Source of the DNA: Saprospiraceae bacterium
GTDB lineage: Bacteria > Bacteroidota > Bacteroidia > Chitinophagales > Saprospiraceae
Direction: 5' to 3'
DNA: 64,000 nucleotides
Assembly (NCBI GenBank): GCA_020848695.1
Contig: JADLHT010000005.1
Coordinates: 34,910 to 98,909, forward strand
This document shows positions 55,283-63,824 of this stretch, in pieces. The translations under genes and the position numbers were made by a program. The notes beneath the pieces were generated by a model that did not search any database, was not told the DNA's origin, and saw only the letters and a program-made list of their open reading frames with translations. How positions within the stretch are numbered: the first letter of the stretch is position 1; the number at the start of each line of letters is the position of its first letter.

Positions 55283-56337
55283 ATGTCTATCGCTTTATCT
55301 TCCTCAAACTATTGAATAGTGTTGTATTGCTCTTCATGTTATCTCTGATAGGCTTATGGATCATCAATCTAATTCCAGGTAGTTATGAAGATTTTACTCA
55401 GCAGGAAGAAATCCAGATGAATCCAAACAATATTGAATTCAGAGCCTTGCCCTTGTTTTATTTTGGTTATTTACCGGACAGTCTAAAAGATGCTCATTCA
55501 AAGCCGACTTTATCCAGTTATCTGAATTATTTGCCTGAATGGAAATGGAATGGCTTCAGCAATCAATTTCATCATTGGTTAACTCATGAATCTATTTCTC
55601 TGAGGGATTCAAATCCAGTAAGGCTCAAGATTATTGATGCTTTACAATGGTCTGTGATCCTTATGTTGCCTGCCATAATAATAATTTTTTTTGCAGGGAT
55701 GTTTTTAACGGAGTGGTCCGTAAGAACTTCACATCAGCAAGCTGTTTCAATTTTAATTAAGACACTTACTTTCTTTCATTCTATTCCTGTATTCTGGTTA
55801 GCGAGTCTATTGTTACTTGTCTTTTCGAGTGCTCATTTTTTAAACCTATTTCCGGCATCAATTGCAAGTGCGGATTATCAAAGTCCCTGGGAATTATGGG
55901 GGTTAAAAATTTACTATTTAATACTTCCCTTGATCAGTATAACTCTGCCGGCTCTTTCCGTTGTTTTTAATCTATTGAGACAAAGGTATCTGGATCTGAT
56001 GAATTCCTACGCATGGCAAAGGATGATTGCAAGTGGCGTTAGCGTAATTGATGGTTTAAGATGGGAAGCAAGACCCCATGCTTATCTGGTGATGTTAGCT
56101 TGGATGGCATCTGCCATACCTTTACTGATTAGCGGATCAATTATTATTGAGACAATATTCAGTATGCCGGGAACAGGTCGTCTATTGTACTATTCCATTA
56201 CAATAAGAGACTGGCCGGTTGTTCACGCTTTATATATGATCGCGGCAACCCTGACGATAATTGGATTTCATATAGCAGATTATCTTCAACAGAGATATGA
56301 CCCAAGATGGAGAACAGATAATTCTTACGGAAGCTGA
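55279..56337 (+). CDS. ABC transporter permease (DppB-like)
   Basis: A 352-residue inner-membrane permease with about six helices. A typical first helix with LIPG (INLIPGSYEDF) is followed by a long periplasmic insertion, then the binding-protein-dependent core (about 110-340). The EAA region is in GLRWEARPHAYLVMLAWMASAIPLLISGSIIIE and the FSMPGTGRL motif follows, as in DppB. No second permease or ATPase gene follows; the next gene is convergent. The rest of the transporter must be encoded elsewhere, or it works as a homodimer. Confidence 0.85.
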   Translation: MNVYRFIFLKLLNSVVLLFMLSLIGLWIINLIPGSYEDFTQQEEIQMNPNNIEFRALPLFYFGYLPDSLKDAHSKPTLSSYLNYLPEWKWNGFSNQFHHWLTHESISLRDSNPVRLKIIDALQWSVILMLPAIIIIFFAGMFLTEWSVRTSHQQAVSILIKTLTFFHSIPVFWLASLLLLVFSSAHFLNLFPASIASADYQSPWELWGLKIYYLILPLISITLPALSVVFNLLRQRYLDLMNSYAWQRMIASGVSVIDGLRWEARPHAYLVMLAWMASAIPLLISGSIIIETIFSMPGTGRLLYYSITIRDWPVVHALYMIAATLTIIGFHIADYLQQRYDPRWRTDNSYGS

Positions 56338-56467
56338 AAGCTTATACTTACTTTAGTTTTATCAGCGTAGTACTGTTCGATTTTTTTCTTAATGACTAGA
56401 CCTATTATTACTGAAGGAACCGATTAAGGAATCTTACAATTAACCAATGAAGAGTTGAAATAAAAAA

Positions 56468-58450
56468 TCAGGCTTCTAACTTTTTTTCTTCTTCTGTGGG
56501 TTTTTCATCAGAGACATGTTGACCTGAATGAGGAAGGGGTTCAGCCCTTTTGTCAAAATGATAAGGAGATGCACCAATTAATCTTTCCACATCTGATTTT
56601 AAGAGCATTTCTTTCTTCAACAATTCATTCGCTAAGGTATCAAGCTCAGTTCTTTTTTCAGCAAGCAATTGTTGAGCTCTGGCATATTGTGTATCAATTA
56701 ATGATCGAACCTCTTCATCCATCATTTTTGCAGTTTCTTCACTGAAAGGTCTGTTGAAATTTTCTTGTGACATTCCATAGAAAGATACATTTCCAACTTT
56801 TTTATTCATTCCAAAAGTTGATACCATTGAATAAGCAATTTTGGTTACCTGATCAAGGTCAGATTGTGCACCTGTAGAAATTTTGTCAAATACAATTTTT
56901 TCAGCTGCTCTTCCACCCATTGTCATGCAAATTCTATCCAAGAGGGCTTCAGTTCTTGTAATGTATTCTTCTTTGGGCAGATATTGTGCATAACCTAAGG
57001 TTCCAATACCTCTTGGAACGATTGTAACTTTTACAAGTGGCGACGCATGTTTCAGATACCATCCGCAGATTGCGTGTCCCGCCTCATGATAAGCGATAAT
57101 TTGCTTTTCCTCCGGTGCAATAATTTTATTTTTCTTTTCTAGACCACCGATTACACGATCCAGCGCAAAATTGAAATCATCGATATCTATTTCTTTTTTA
57201 TTTCTTCGTGCCGCAACCAGGGCTGCTTCATTACATACGTTTGCAATATCTGCTCCGGCGAATCCCGGTGTCATTTCTGCAAGTTCTTTGGATGTAACCG
57301 ATTCTGAGAGTTTTAATTTTTTAAGGTGTACATTAAAAATGGCTTCTCTGCCCACCAGATCCGGTGCGTCAATTGAAATTTGTCTATCGAACCTGCCTGG
57401 TCTTAGTAAGGCATTGTCTAATATATCAGGTCTATTGGTTGCCGCCATTAGAATAACACCCTTATCGCTCGAAAATCCGTCCATCTCAACCAATAACTGA
57501 TTAAGTGTGTTTTCTCTTTCGTCGTTACCACCCTGAACAAGACTTTTTCCTCGTGCCCGACCTACTGCATCAATCTCATCGATAAACACAATACAAGGCG
57601 CTTTTTCCCTGGCCTGTCTAAACAGATCACGGACTCTTGATGCACCAACTCCAACAAACATTTCGACAAAATCTGATCCTGATATAGTAAAGAAAGGAAC
57701 TGCTGCCTCACCTGCTACAGCTTTGGCCAGCAAGGTTTTTCCTGTTCCCGGAGGTCCAACTAGTAACACACCTTTCGGAATCTTACCTCCTAAGGCAGTA
57801 TATTTTTTAGGATTTTTTAAAAAATCCACCACTTCCATAACCTCTTCTTTTGCTTCTTCAAGACCTGCAACATCTGCAAATGTGATGTGTGAGTTCTGGT
57901 CCTTCTCAAAAAGCATAGCTTTGGATTTTCCAATATTGAAAATCTGAGCTCCGGGTCCTGAACTGCCTCCACTCATCTTCCTCATTACATACATCCAAAG
58001 AAAAATAATAAAAGCAAGGGGCAAGACAAAGGATAGGATCGGACCTAGCCAATTCTGTTTTTCTACATAGACAACGTCAATTTTATCTGCAATTCTTTCA
58101 TTTAACTTATCAACTTTATTCTGAAAATTTTCTGAAGGTCCAATGTTAAATGTATACGCAGCTTTGTCAGTAAATCCAGGTTCCTGTGCATCCTTGTATT
58201 CTTCTTTTGAGAAAGCTTCTTTCTTGAGATATATGCTGGCAATCTTATTGTTACTAACTTCTACCTTTGTCACATCTCCTGATGCTGCCATTTTTTCAAA
58301 CTTGCTGAAACTGATATCCTGTTGTTTAGGATTAACAAATACAAACAGCTGAAAGCCTATGATCGCAAGTATTAAAATGCCATAGATCCAATAGGAATTC
58401 GAACCACTGCCGGGTGCTTTTTTTGGCTTGTTATTTTCTGAATTTTCCAT
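56468..58450 (-). CDS. ftsH: ATP-dependent zinc metalloprotease FtsH
   Basis: A 660-residue membrane AAA protease that degrades misfolded membrane proteins and some regulators. Two N-terminal helices (about 19-37 and 128-150) flank a periplasmic domain. The AAA module has Walker [10 protein letters not shown] (about 229), Walker [10 protein letters not shown] and the arginine-finger region [21 protein letters not shown]. The peptidase site HEAGH (about 453) binds zinc, with the third ligand in the LDQVTKIAY region. The C-terminal tail is charged and short. Follows rsfS by 51 bases, probably one operon. Confidence 0.96.
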   Translation of the reverse strand: MENSENNKPKKAPGSGSNSYWIYGILILAIIGFQLFVFVNPKQQDISFSKFEKMAASGDVTKVEVSNNKIASIYLKKEAFSKEEYKDAQEPGFTDKAAYTFNIGPSENFQNKVDKLNERIADKIDVVYVEKQNWLGPILSFVLPLAFIIFLWMYVMRKMSGGSSGPGAQIFNIGKSKAMLFEKDQNSHITFADVAGLEEAKEEVMEVVDFLKNPKKYTALGGKIPKGVLLVGPPGTGKTLLAKAVAGEAAVPFFTISGSDFVEMFVGVGASRVRDLFRQAREKAPCIVFIDEIDAVGRARGKSLVQGGNDERENTLNQLLVEMDGFSSDKGVILMAATNRPDILDNALLRPGRFDRQISIDAPDLVGREAIFNVHLKKLKLSESVTSKELAEMTPGFAGADIANVCNEAALVAARRNKKEIDIDDFNFALDRVIGGLEKKNKIIAPEEKQIIAYHEAGHAICGWYLKHASPLVKVTIVPRGIGTLGYAQYLPKEEYITRTEALLDRICMTMGGRAAEKIVFDKISTGAQSDLDQVTKIAYSMVSTFGMNKKVGNVSFYGMSQENFNRPFSEETAKMMDEEVRSLIDTQYARAQQLLAEKRTELDTLANELLKKEMLLKSDVERLIGASPYHFDKRAEPLPHSGQHVSDEKPTEEEKKLEA

Positions 58451-58501
58451 TATTTTTTATCTACAATGTATAATAACGACTATAAAGTCTAAAAGTTCTC
58501 T

Positions 58502-58891
58502 TTAAATATTTTGAAACTCCGTGAGCTTACCGTCACCCCATAGATTTTCCAGATCGTAATAATGTCTCGTTGATTTGTCAAAAACATGTAATACGATATC
58601 GAAAAAGTCAACCAGTACCCACTTTGCACTTAGCTGACCTTCAATGTGATTTGCTTTGAAAATCGATTCACCTTTTACGCGTCTAGCAGCATTATTTGCG
58701 ATAGATTTAATCTGTGTCGAACTTTCACCTTCACAAATTATAAAATACCGTGCCGGAGCATCTTTAATATTTCTAAGATCAATCTGTATGATATTTTTAG
58801 CTTTGATGTCCTGAATGCTATCGACGATTAATGATAGGAGTGCTTCTTCACTGGTAACCAAAGATTTGCTTTGGACTGCTGAATTTAACAA
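58502..58891 (-). CDS. rsfS: Ribosomal silencing factor RsfS
   Basis: A 129-residue protein that binds ribosomal protein L14 and blocks subunit joining when nutrients are scarce. The family segments are DIKAKNIIQIDLRNIKDAPARYFIICEGESSTQIKSIA and WVLVDFFDIVLHVFDKSTRHYYDLENLWGD. The start is TTG at 58891; no in-frame ATG precedes the conserved region. Upstream of ftsH and divergent from birA, an arrangement common in Bacteroidota. Confidence 0.94.
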   Translation of the reverse strand: MLNSAVQSKSLVTSEEALLSLIVDSIQDIKAKNIIQIDLRNIKDAPARYFIICEGESSTQIKSIANNAARRVKGESIFKANHIEGQLSAKWVLVDFFDIVLHVFDKSTRHYYDLENLWGDGKLTEFQNI

Positions 58892-58949
58892 TAAATATTA
58901 TTTTATAAAGTTAATTAAATACTTTGAATCTACAAATTAAGTAAAAATT

Positions 58950-59702
58950 TTGGATTTAACTAAATTAAATTTTAAGCATGTTTACTTGAAAGAAGTAGAT
59001 TCTACCAATAGGTATGCTATCGAGTTACTATCAAAAACCAATCCGAATGATGGATTTTGTGTTTTTTCAGACTTTCAGACCGAAGGAAGAGGACAATATG
59101 GCAGATCATGGGAAAGTGAGTCAGGAATGAATCTATTGATGAGTTTTGTATATAAAACTCAAAATAAGCTTAGTGTACAGAATCCATTTGTCCTAAATAA
59201 ATTAAGTTCAATGGCTGTTTGGAATGTATTGGGACGATATGTTGATTCCGAACGGGTAAAAATCAAGTGGCCGAATGACTTATTGATAGACGGGAAAAAA
59301 ATTGCAGGAATTTTAATTCAAAATATTTTTCGGGGTCAGGAAATTTTGTTTACCGTAGTGGGTATCGGTCTGAATGTTAATCAAGTTCATTTTCTGAATT
59401 CCAATTCGGTAAGTTCCCTTAAACTCGAATTAAACAAGGAAATAGACCGAACAGAAGTTCTCCAAGATATTCACAAGGAGCTTACCCGATATATGCTGCC
59501 GGATTCTGCAACGATTAACCAGATTGATTCTGAATATAATTCAAAATTATTTAGATTAAATCAATATAGCAAGTTGAGAAAATCAAATGATGAGATCATA
59601 GAAGGAATCATCAGGTCTGTTGACAAACATGGTATGTTGAATATTCTTAGCGGAAACAAGGTGCTTGCATTTGACTTTACATCTGCAAGGATTATAGTTT
59701 AG
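58950..59702 (+). CDS. birA: Biotin--[acetyl-CoA-carboxylase] ligase
   Basis: A 250-residue biotin protein ligase without the N-terminal DNA-binding domain of E. coli BirA. VDSTNRYAIELL is at the N-terminus, TEGRGQYGRSWES (about 49) is the biotinyl-AMP loop, KWPNDLLIDGKKIAGIL (about 110) contacts biotin and ATP, and GIGLNVNQ follows. It joins biotin to the carboxyl-carrier subunit of acetyl-CoA carboxylase. The start is TTG at 58950, since the next in-frame ATG lies inside the catalytic core. Thirty-one bases before the YceI gene. Confidence 0.94.
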   Translation: MDLTKLNFKHVYLKEVDSTNRYAIELLSKTNPNDGFCVFSDFQTEGRGQYGRSWESESGMNLLMSFVYKTQNKLSVQNPFVLNKLSSMAVWNVLGRYVDSERVKIKWPNDLLIDGKKIAGILIQNIFRGQEILFTVVGIGLNVNQVHFLNSNSVSSLKLELNKEIDRTEVLQDIHKELTRYMLPDSATINQIDSEYNSKLFRLNQYSKLRKSNDEIIEGIIRSVDKHGMLNILSGNKVLAFDFTSARIIV

Positions 59703-59708
59703 TTTTTG

Positions 59709-59716
59709 TACCTTTG
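59709..59716 (+). promoter_or_regulatory. -7 promoter element of the YceI-like gene
   Basis: TACCTTTG, 16 bases before the ATG at 59733. It begins just after the birA stop, so the YceI gene need not depend on the birA transcript. Confidence 0.5.
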
Positions 59717-59732
59717 ATATTGGTTTAATAAT

Positions 59733-60377
59733 ATGAAAAATTTAACTATCGTTTTTGTCCTTGCTGTTTTGTTTATAAGTTGTAAGAAAAAAGAAGCCGG
59801 TAATCCTTATCCGGTTTCATCCAGCGATCAAAAATTTGGAACCCTCTATGAGATTGTTTTGGATCAATCCATAATTTACTGGATCGGTAGCTCTCCAACC
59901 GGCTCACATAATGGGACACTTAAATTGAAAAGTTCTAATTTAGAAATCAATCCGCAGGGGCAACTGATCAGAGGCAGAGTAATTCTGGATATGAACTCAA
60001 TTGCCAATCTGGATATAGAAGACGTCAATGATCGTAATGATCTGATCAGTCATCTTAAAGATGGAGATTTCTTTGCAACAGATACTTTTCCGGAAGCAGA
60101 CTTTGTCATTAATAGTGCAACTCCTATTGTTGACAGTATTTCCAATCAATTGATCAGGGGTGATTTGACCCTTAGAGGAATAACTAAACCCATTGAGTTC
60201 AAAGCAAGTATTATTGCATCCGGCAATACATCACTGATTACAGTTCCGGAATTTACAATTGACAGAACCCTTTGGAATGTCAATTACAAGTCAAGTAAAA
60301 TTTTAGAACAGTTGAAAGATGAGTTGATTTCTGATCAGATTAGAATCAGTATGAAGATTATTGCAGTAAGAAAGTAA
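59733..60377 (+). CDS. YceI family lipoprotein
   Basis: A 214-residue protein. The lipobox LFISC anchors Cys17, followed by the linker KKKEAG. The YceI lipocalin-like barrel spans about 40-210, with IYWIGSSPTGSHNGTLKL, the SHLKDGDFFATDTFPEADFVI segment and GDLTLRGITKPIEFKA. YceI proteins bind polyisoprenoids in the periplasm. The exact ligand here is unknown. Convergent with DUF4286. Confidence 0.92.
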   Translation: MKNLTIVFVLAVLFISCKKKEAGNPYPVSSSDQKFGTLYEIVLDQSIIYWIGSSPTGSHNGTLKLKSSNLEINPQGQLIRGRVILDMNSIANLDIEDVNDRNDLISHLKDGDFFATDTFPEADFVINSATPIVDSISNQLIRGDLTLRGITKPIEFKASIIASGNTSLITVPEFTIDRTLWNVNYKSSKILEQLKDELISDQIRISMKIIAVRK

Positions 60378-60385
60378 ACAAAAAT

Positions 60386-60709
60386 TTAATTTGCCCTGGG
60401 AAAAATTTCTTCAATAACTTGCAGTGTAGTTCTAAACGCAACAAACTTGCCTGCATACTTGTCAATGTGTTCTTTTTGTAAGTGTGGGGCATAAAGACTC
60501 ATATACTTGTTAAGCGATTCCTGAGAAAAGCTGTCATACTGAATAGCAAAAGTCTCACCATCCGCTTCTTGAATATCGAGCTTTGAAATTCTCGATTTTA
60601 CAAAGCAGCCTGTTTCAAGTACTTTGGGAATATGATGTCTTCTCATCCATAGCAACCATTCCTCGACTACTTCCGGATTAATTTTGACAGTAACATTGTA
60701 GATAACCAT
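60386..60709 (-). CDS. DUF4286 family protein
   Basis: A 107-residue protein with a ferredoxin-like dimeric alpha-beta-barrel pattern (MVIYNVTVKINPEVVEEWLLWM, HIPKVLETGCFVKSRISKL, YAPHLQKEHIDKYAGKFVAFRT). This is the DUF4286 family, common in Bacteroidota and of unknown function; the fold suggests a monooxygenase-like or small-molecule-binding role. Confidence 0.88.
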   Translation of the reverse strand: MVIYNVTVKINPEVVEEWLLWMRRHHIPKVLETGCFVKSRISKLDIQEADGETFAIQYDSFSQESLNKYMSLYAPHLQKEHIDKYAGKFVAFRTTLQVIEEIFPRAN

Positions 60710-61283
60710 TTCTGAATTTAAAAAAATGCAAGATAAGTTTAAAAGTTAAATTTGGAACTGTCTTCCATTTTTCTTTTGAAAGAATTAGTTCTCTAGTTCA
60801 ATTGTATAAGGGTAATGAATAAATTTATTGTTTTTGCGACAATCGATATGATCAATCGATTCTAGACATGAGTATTCTTCTGTCAATTGAAATTAAATCC
60901 CAAATACTTTGGAGGTCATGTAATCGAAAGGGTTGGACTCATGCGGTTTTTCGATGGATGGATAAGACGAAAGTAATAAGTATATATTATTTAATTAACA
61001 GCTAAAGTGTGATTCATTGATTAAAATTGGAATTTATTAATATTCAAAAAAAATCTAGTCAATTGAGAATCCAAAAAATTGTTATCAGAAGTATCTAATC
61101 TTGTTTAGATGAAATAGATAAAATTAAATTCTTCAGTAGAGTTTGAAGGAATTAAGGCTTGTAATAGATGTTCTACTGCAAAATTTGGGGTAAATTGAGT
61201 TAACAGATATCGAGTGATAAAGTGCAATAATAACTAAGCAGTTTAACTGACAGGATTAGTGAACTAAAAGAATCTCGCTCTCT
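60710..61283. other. Long intergenic region without a recognisable gene
   Basis: About 570 bases of AT-rich DNA between DUF4286 and the tRNA-Cys terminator. Reading frames are short and unlike proteins. The only visible pattern is a direct repeat of AATCGAT around 60838-60864, each copy with ATCGAT symmetry. No clear promoter, tRNA or long hairpin was found. Confidence 0.4.
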
Positions 61284-61322
61284 AAATAAAAAACCCTGTA
61301 ATCAGAAATTGAAAACAGGGTT
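61284..61322 (-). terminator. Terminator after tRNA-Cys
   Basis: On the minus strand AACCCTGT and ACAGGGTT form an eight-pair stem around a 15-base loop, followed by a run of six T. It lies 12 bases after the tRNA end. Confidence 0.88.
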
Positions 61323-61333
61323 CTACTTATTTG

Positions 61334-61404
61334 AGGTCGAGAGCGGATTCGAACCGCTGTGGGAGGTTTTGCAGACCTCTGCCTAGCCTCTCGGCCACCC
61401 GACC
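61334..61404 (-). tRNA. tRNA-Cys (GCA)
   Basis: Reading the minus strand gives a 71-base cloverleaf. The acceptor stem is GGTCGGG with CTCGACC (one G-T pair), and the discriminator base is T, as required in cysteine tRNAs. The anticodon loop CTGCAAA has anticodon GCA, and the T-loop is GGTTCGAATCC. The 3' CCA is not encoded and must be added. A TATATTTG promoter element lies at 61417-61424 and a terminator follows the gene, so it is a single transcription unit. Confidence 0.96.
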
Positions 61405-61416
61405 TGTTTGGGAGTG

Positions 61417-61443
61417 CAAATATAGAATAATCTCATTTATCAA
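61417..61443 (-). promoter_or_regulatory. tRNA-Cys promoter
   Basis: On the minus strand TTG at 61443-61441 and TATATTTG at 61424-61417 match the -33/-7 pattern. The -7 box ends 12 bases before the first tRNA base. Confidence 0.6.
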
Positions 61444-61474
61444 CCCTAAAAATGTAAAATCACTTGATTATCAA

Positions 61475-61482
61475 TACTTTTG
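61475..61482 (+). promoter_or_regulatory. galK -7 promoter element
   Basis: TACTTTTG fits TAnnTTTG and ends eight bases before the ATG at 61491. A TTG at 61464 in the same frame lies upstream of this element and cannot be the start from this promoter. Confidence 0.5.
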
Positions 61483-61490
61483 AGTCAATT

Positions 61491-62594
61491 ATGGATTTAA
61501 GTCAATTTGCGGGAGATTCCTTAGTGATTCGATCACCGGGAAGAATAAATCTCATAGGAGAGCATACGGATTATAACTGCGGACTTTGTCTGCCAGCAGC
61601 TATCTCTCAAGCGCTTTATTTTGGAATCAGACCTGCATCAGAAATCAATGTCATTGCATTGAATTATAAAGAACAGACCGATTTCCGATCAGATCGATAT
61701 TCGTGGGAGATTTATTTTAGAGGGGTAATAAAACTGTTGAAAGATGAAGGAATCGATTTGCCACCATTTGCTATTCAATTTGGCGGGGATCTACCTGCAG
61801 GTGCAGGCTTGTCTTCTTCATCATCTATCGTCTGTGGCTTTATTTTTATTTTGAATGAGTTTTTTTCATTAGGTTTTGAAATTAGTAAACTCACAGAATT
61901 TGCTGTTCGTGCAGAAAGAGCCAATGGTCTGTTGGGAGGAATGATGGACCAGATTTGTATAATGAATGGACAAGCTTCTCATGCCTTACTCATTGATTGT
62001 AATTCCTGGAAGTATCAAACTGTACCATGCGATCTACCTGATTTTAGTTGGTTGGTAGTTGACACCAGAGTAAAACACAATCTGGTTAAATCAGATTATA
62101 ATAGTCGATCTCTTGCCTGTTCCGGTATTAAAGCCAAGTTGAAGAAAGCAGAATTTATTAATCAAACTCTTAGTGAACTTAGTCAAGAACAACTTAGTGA
62201 TACGCGAAAAATATTAACCCCGGTAGAAAATAATTACCTACGTTATATAGTTGAAGAAAATGAAAGAGTTAAAAATTTTGTCGATGCAATTCATTCTTCA
62301 GATATTCACCTATTAGGAGAATTGCTTCTTGCAGGTCATGACGGATTAAGACAATTGTATAAGGTCAGTTGTACAGAACTTGACTTTTTGGTTGAATTTG
62401 CCAAAGAAAATAAATACTGTTATGGAGCACGATTGACAGGTGGAGGTTTTGGTGGCTCAACCATTCATCTGGTTCCTAAAGAATTTCAAATTGAATATAC
62501 AAGATCGATTCAAATGGCTTATTATCATCGCTTTGGTTACTTACCGGATATTTTTGTTGCTCAATTTGAGAAGGGAGTAAGCGTATATTCTTAA
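61491..62594 (+). CDS. galK: Galactokinase
   Basis: A 367-residue GHMP kinase that phosphorylates galactose at C1 (Leloir pathway). The galactokinase signature RSPGRINLIGEHTDYNCGLCLP is at the N-terminus, the ATP-binding LPAGAGLSSSSSIVCG at about 110, and the C-terminal GARLTGGGFGGSTIHLV at about 325. Some relatives act on other sugars. ATG at 61491 is chosen because its -7 element sits eight bases upstream and inside a longer TTG-started frame. No galT or galM gene is adjacent. Confidence 0.94.
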   Translation: MDLSQFAGDSLVIRSPGRINLIGEHTDYNCGLCLPAAISQALYFGIRPASEINVIALNYKEQTDFRSDRYSWEIYFRGVIKLLKDEGIDLPPFAIQFGGDLPAGAGLSSSSSIVCGFIFILNEFFSLGFEISKLTEFAVRAERANGLLGGMMDQICIMNGQASHALLIDCNSWKYQTVPCDLPDFSWLVVDTRVKHNLVKSDYNSRSLACSGIKAKLKKAEFINQTLSELSQEQLSDTRKILTPVENNYLRYIVEENERVKNFVDAIHSSDIHLLGELLLAGHDGLRQLYKVSCTELDFLVEFAKENKYCYGARLTGGGFGGSTIHLVPKEFQIEYTRSIQMAYYHRFGYLPDIFVAQFEKGVSVYS

Positions 62595-62645
62595 TATAGT
62601 AAATCTTGTTACGGGTTAGATCTTATTTCTATTTACAGGAATAAC

Positions 62646-62670
62646 TGGACTTATTTTAGTCCAAATTTTT
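62646..62670 (+). terminator. Probable terminator after galK
   Basis: TGGACT, loop TATTTT and AGTCCA form a six-pair stem followed by AATTTTT, 52 bases after the galK stop. Confidence 0.5.
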
Positions 62671-63064
62671 GGGTTGAGTATTACAGTGAGAATCAAAAGT
62701 CAAATAAAATCAATTTCTCACGGAGTATTCTTACCGCGGACAAATCTTCGTTCTGTAGAGAATAAAAATAGGAATAAGTGCTTGTGTTCGAAAAAATTTA
62801 GGGTTATAATAGAAATTCAATTTAATATTTTAAGTTTAGGTATCATGAAGGATTTATATTCACTCAATGAGCTAAGATATATAGTATACATCGGAATCTA
62901 TTTTAGGAATATGAATTGCAAAATTAAATCTACAAGATAAGTTTACATTAACGGTGTACAGTAATTTTAAGAAAAGTGTGATAGGGTTTGTTCAACGGTT
63001 GTGCTTTATGACGGATGGGCGATAGTGAAATCTGTTCATCAAAGCAATTGTTATGTAGGGTGAT
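62671..63064. other. Intergenic region with no supported gene
   Basis: An open frame of 88 codons crosses 62674-62940, but its composition (many Ile, Lys, Asn and Arg in no pattern) and lack of promoter or start signal do not support a gene. Nothing else stands out. Confidence 0.4.
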
Positions 63065-63364
63065 TTATTCATTTAGCAGTGTATCAATATTTATATTTTG
63101 ATGAAAAATTCTGTCAATGAAAATCTTGTTTACTGGTGTTTTATAAATAATCATATGGGATTTAATATTAAGCCTTCTGTGTCCTTTTTTAATTTCGTCA
63201 ATTGATTTACCAAACTGATAATTTTTACAAATTTTACCAATAAATTGGAATATCTCTTTATAATATTTGTTAGCTTGCTGAATCGACCATTGTTTTGCAG
63301 TATACTCCCAGATTTGATCCAAGTCTTTTAAGGCAAGTATACTGATTTCATAGTCAAATTTCAT
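63065..63364 (-). CDS. parE: ParE/RelE family toxin
   Basis: A 99-residue toxin of the ParE/RelE fold. Its core shows ISILALKDLDQIWEYTAKQWSIQQANKYYKEIF, the conserved SIDEIKKGHRRLNIKSHMIIYK region and a C-terminal FIDRIFHQNINIDTLL, which fits ParE-type gyrase poisons (RIFHQ.MD in relatives). Its ATG overlaps the antitoxin stop, as usual in these operons. The antitoxin would be made first and in excess. Confidence 0.9.
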   Translation of the reverse strand: MKFDYEISILALKDLDQIWEYTAKQWSIQQANKYYKEIFQFIGKICKNYQFGKSIDEIKKGHRRLNIKSHMIIYKTPVNKIFIDRIFHQNINIDTLLNE

Positions 63365-63606
63365 TACTTGATACTTCGATTCAGTTTTTCAAGATGTTTT
63401 ATTGGGTCAAAGTTCTTAAAATAACCACTTTTCTCACCCGCTTCAATTGCCTTCCTAAGAATTTTAATTTTTTGTTCCCTTTCATCAACTAACCTTAGTC
63501 CTTCCCGAATAACTTCGCTAGCACAAGAATACCGTCCGGTTTTAATACTTTTATCTATTATTTTCTCAAAATAATCTCCTAAAGTTACAGAAGTATTTTT
63601 GGCCAT
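63364..63606 (-). CDS. parD: ParD-type antitoxin
   Basis: An 80-residue antitoxin from ATG at 63606. The ribbon-helix-helix N-terminus (AKNTSVTLGDYFEKIIDKSIKTGRYSCASEVIREGLRLV) binds DNA, and the charged C-terminus wraps the toxin. The frame could extend upstream to 63663, but the added residues lie across the promoter. A TACCTTTG element (63623-63630) ends 16 bases before the ATG. Confidence 0.9.
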   Translation of the reverse strand: MAKNTSVTLGDYFEKIIDKSIKTGRYSCASEVIREGLRLVDEREQKIKILRKAIEAGEKSGYFKNFDPIKHLEKLNRSIK

Positions 63607-63622
63607 TTTTCTCAATTTTTTA

Positions 63623-63653
63623 CAAAGGTACCAAATATTGGTATATATAACAA
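63623..63653 (-). promoter_or_regulatory. parDE promoter with overlapping operator dyad
   Basis: On the minus strand TTG (63653-63651) and TACCTTTG (63630-63623) form a promoter with 20-base spacing. TACCAA-ATA-TTGGTA (63629-63643) is a perfect inverted repeat in the spacer, touching the -7 box. This is where a ParD dimer would bind to repress its own operon. Confidence 0.65.
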
Positions 63654-63746
63654 CTTTTCTCATCCTACATAACTCTTAGGAAAGTTAATTCTACCATCTA
63701 AACATGATAAATAGTAACGGATTAACTTTTCAAGTTGAACTGGCTG

Positions 63747-63762
63747 TCCCGATCAATCGGGA
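63747..63762. repeat. REP-like hairpin
   Basis: TCCCGAT-CA-ATCGGGA is a perfect seven-pair inverted repeat with a two-base loop. It is GC-rich compared with its neighbourhood. Short hairpins of the CCCGAT...ATCGGG kind are scattered in many Bacteroidota genomes. Only one copy is visible in this window. Confidence 0.45.
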
Positions 63763-63824
63763 AATCTACAAAGTGAACACATTAATAATGAGAAATTCAT
63801 TAGAACAGTTTTTAGCTTATTTGT

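Noticed and set aside
60710..61283. Small open frames and ATCGAT repeats in the long gap before tRNA-Cys
   Set aside because: Frames are short and broken, and only two copies of a seven-base repeat occur, which is not beyond chance.
62674..62940. An 88-codon frame after galK
   Set aside because: No promoter or start signal, unpatterned composition and no family resemblance. It begins just after a likely terminator.
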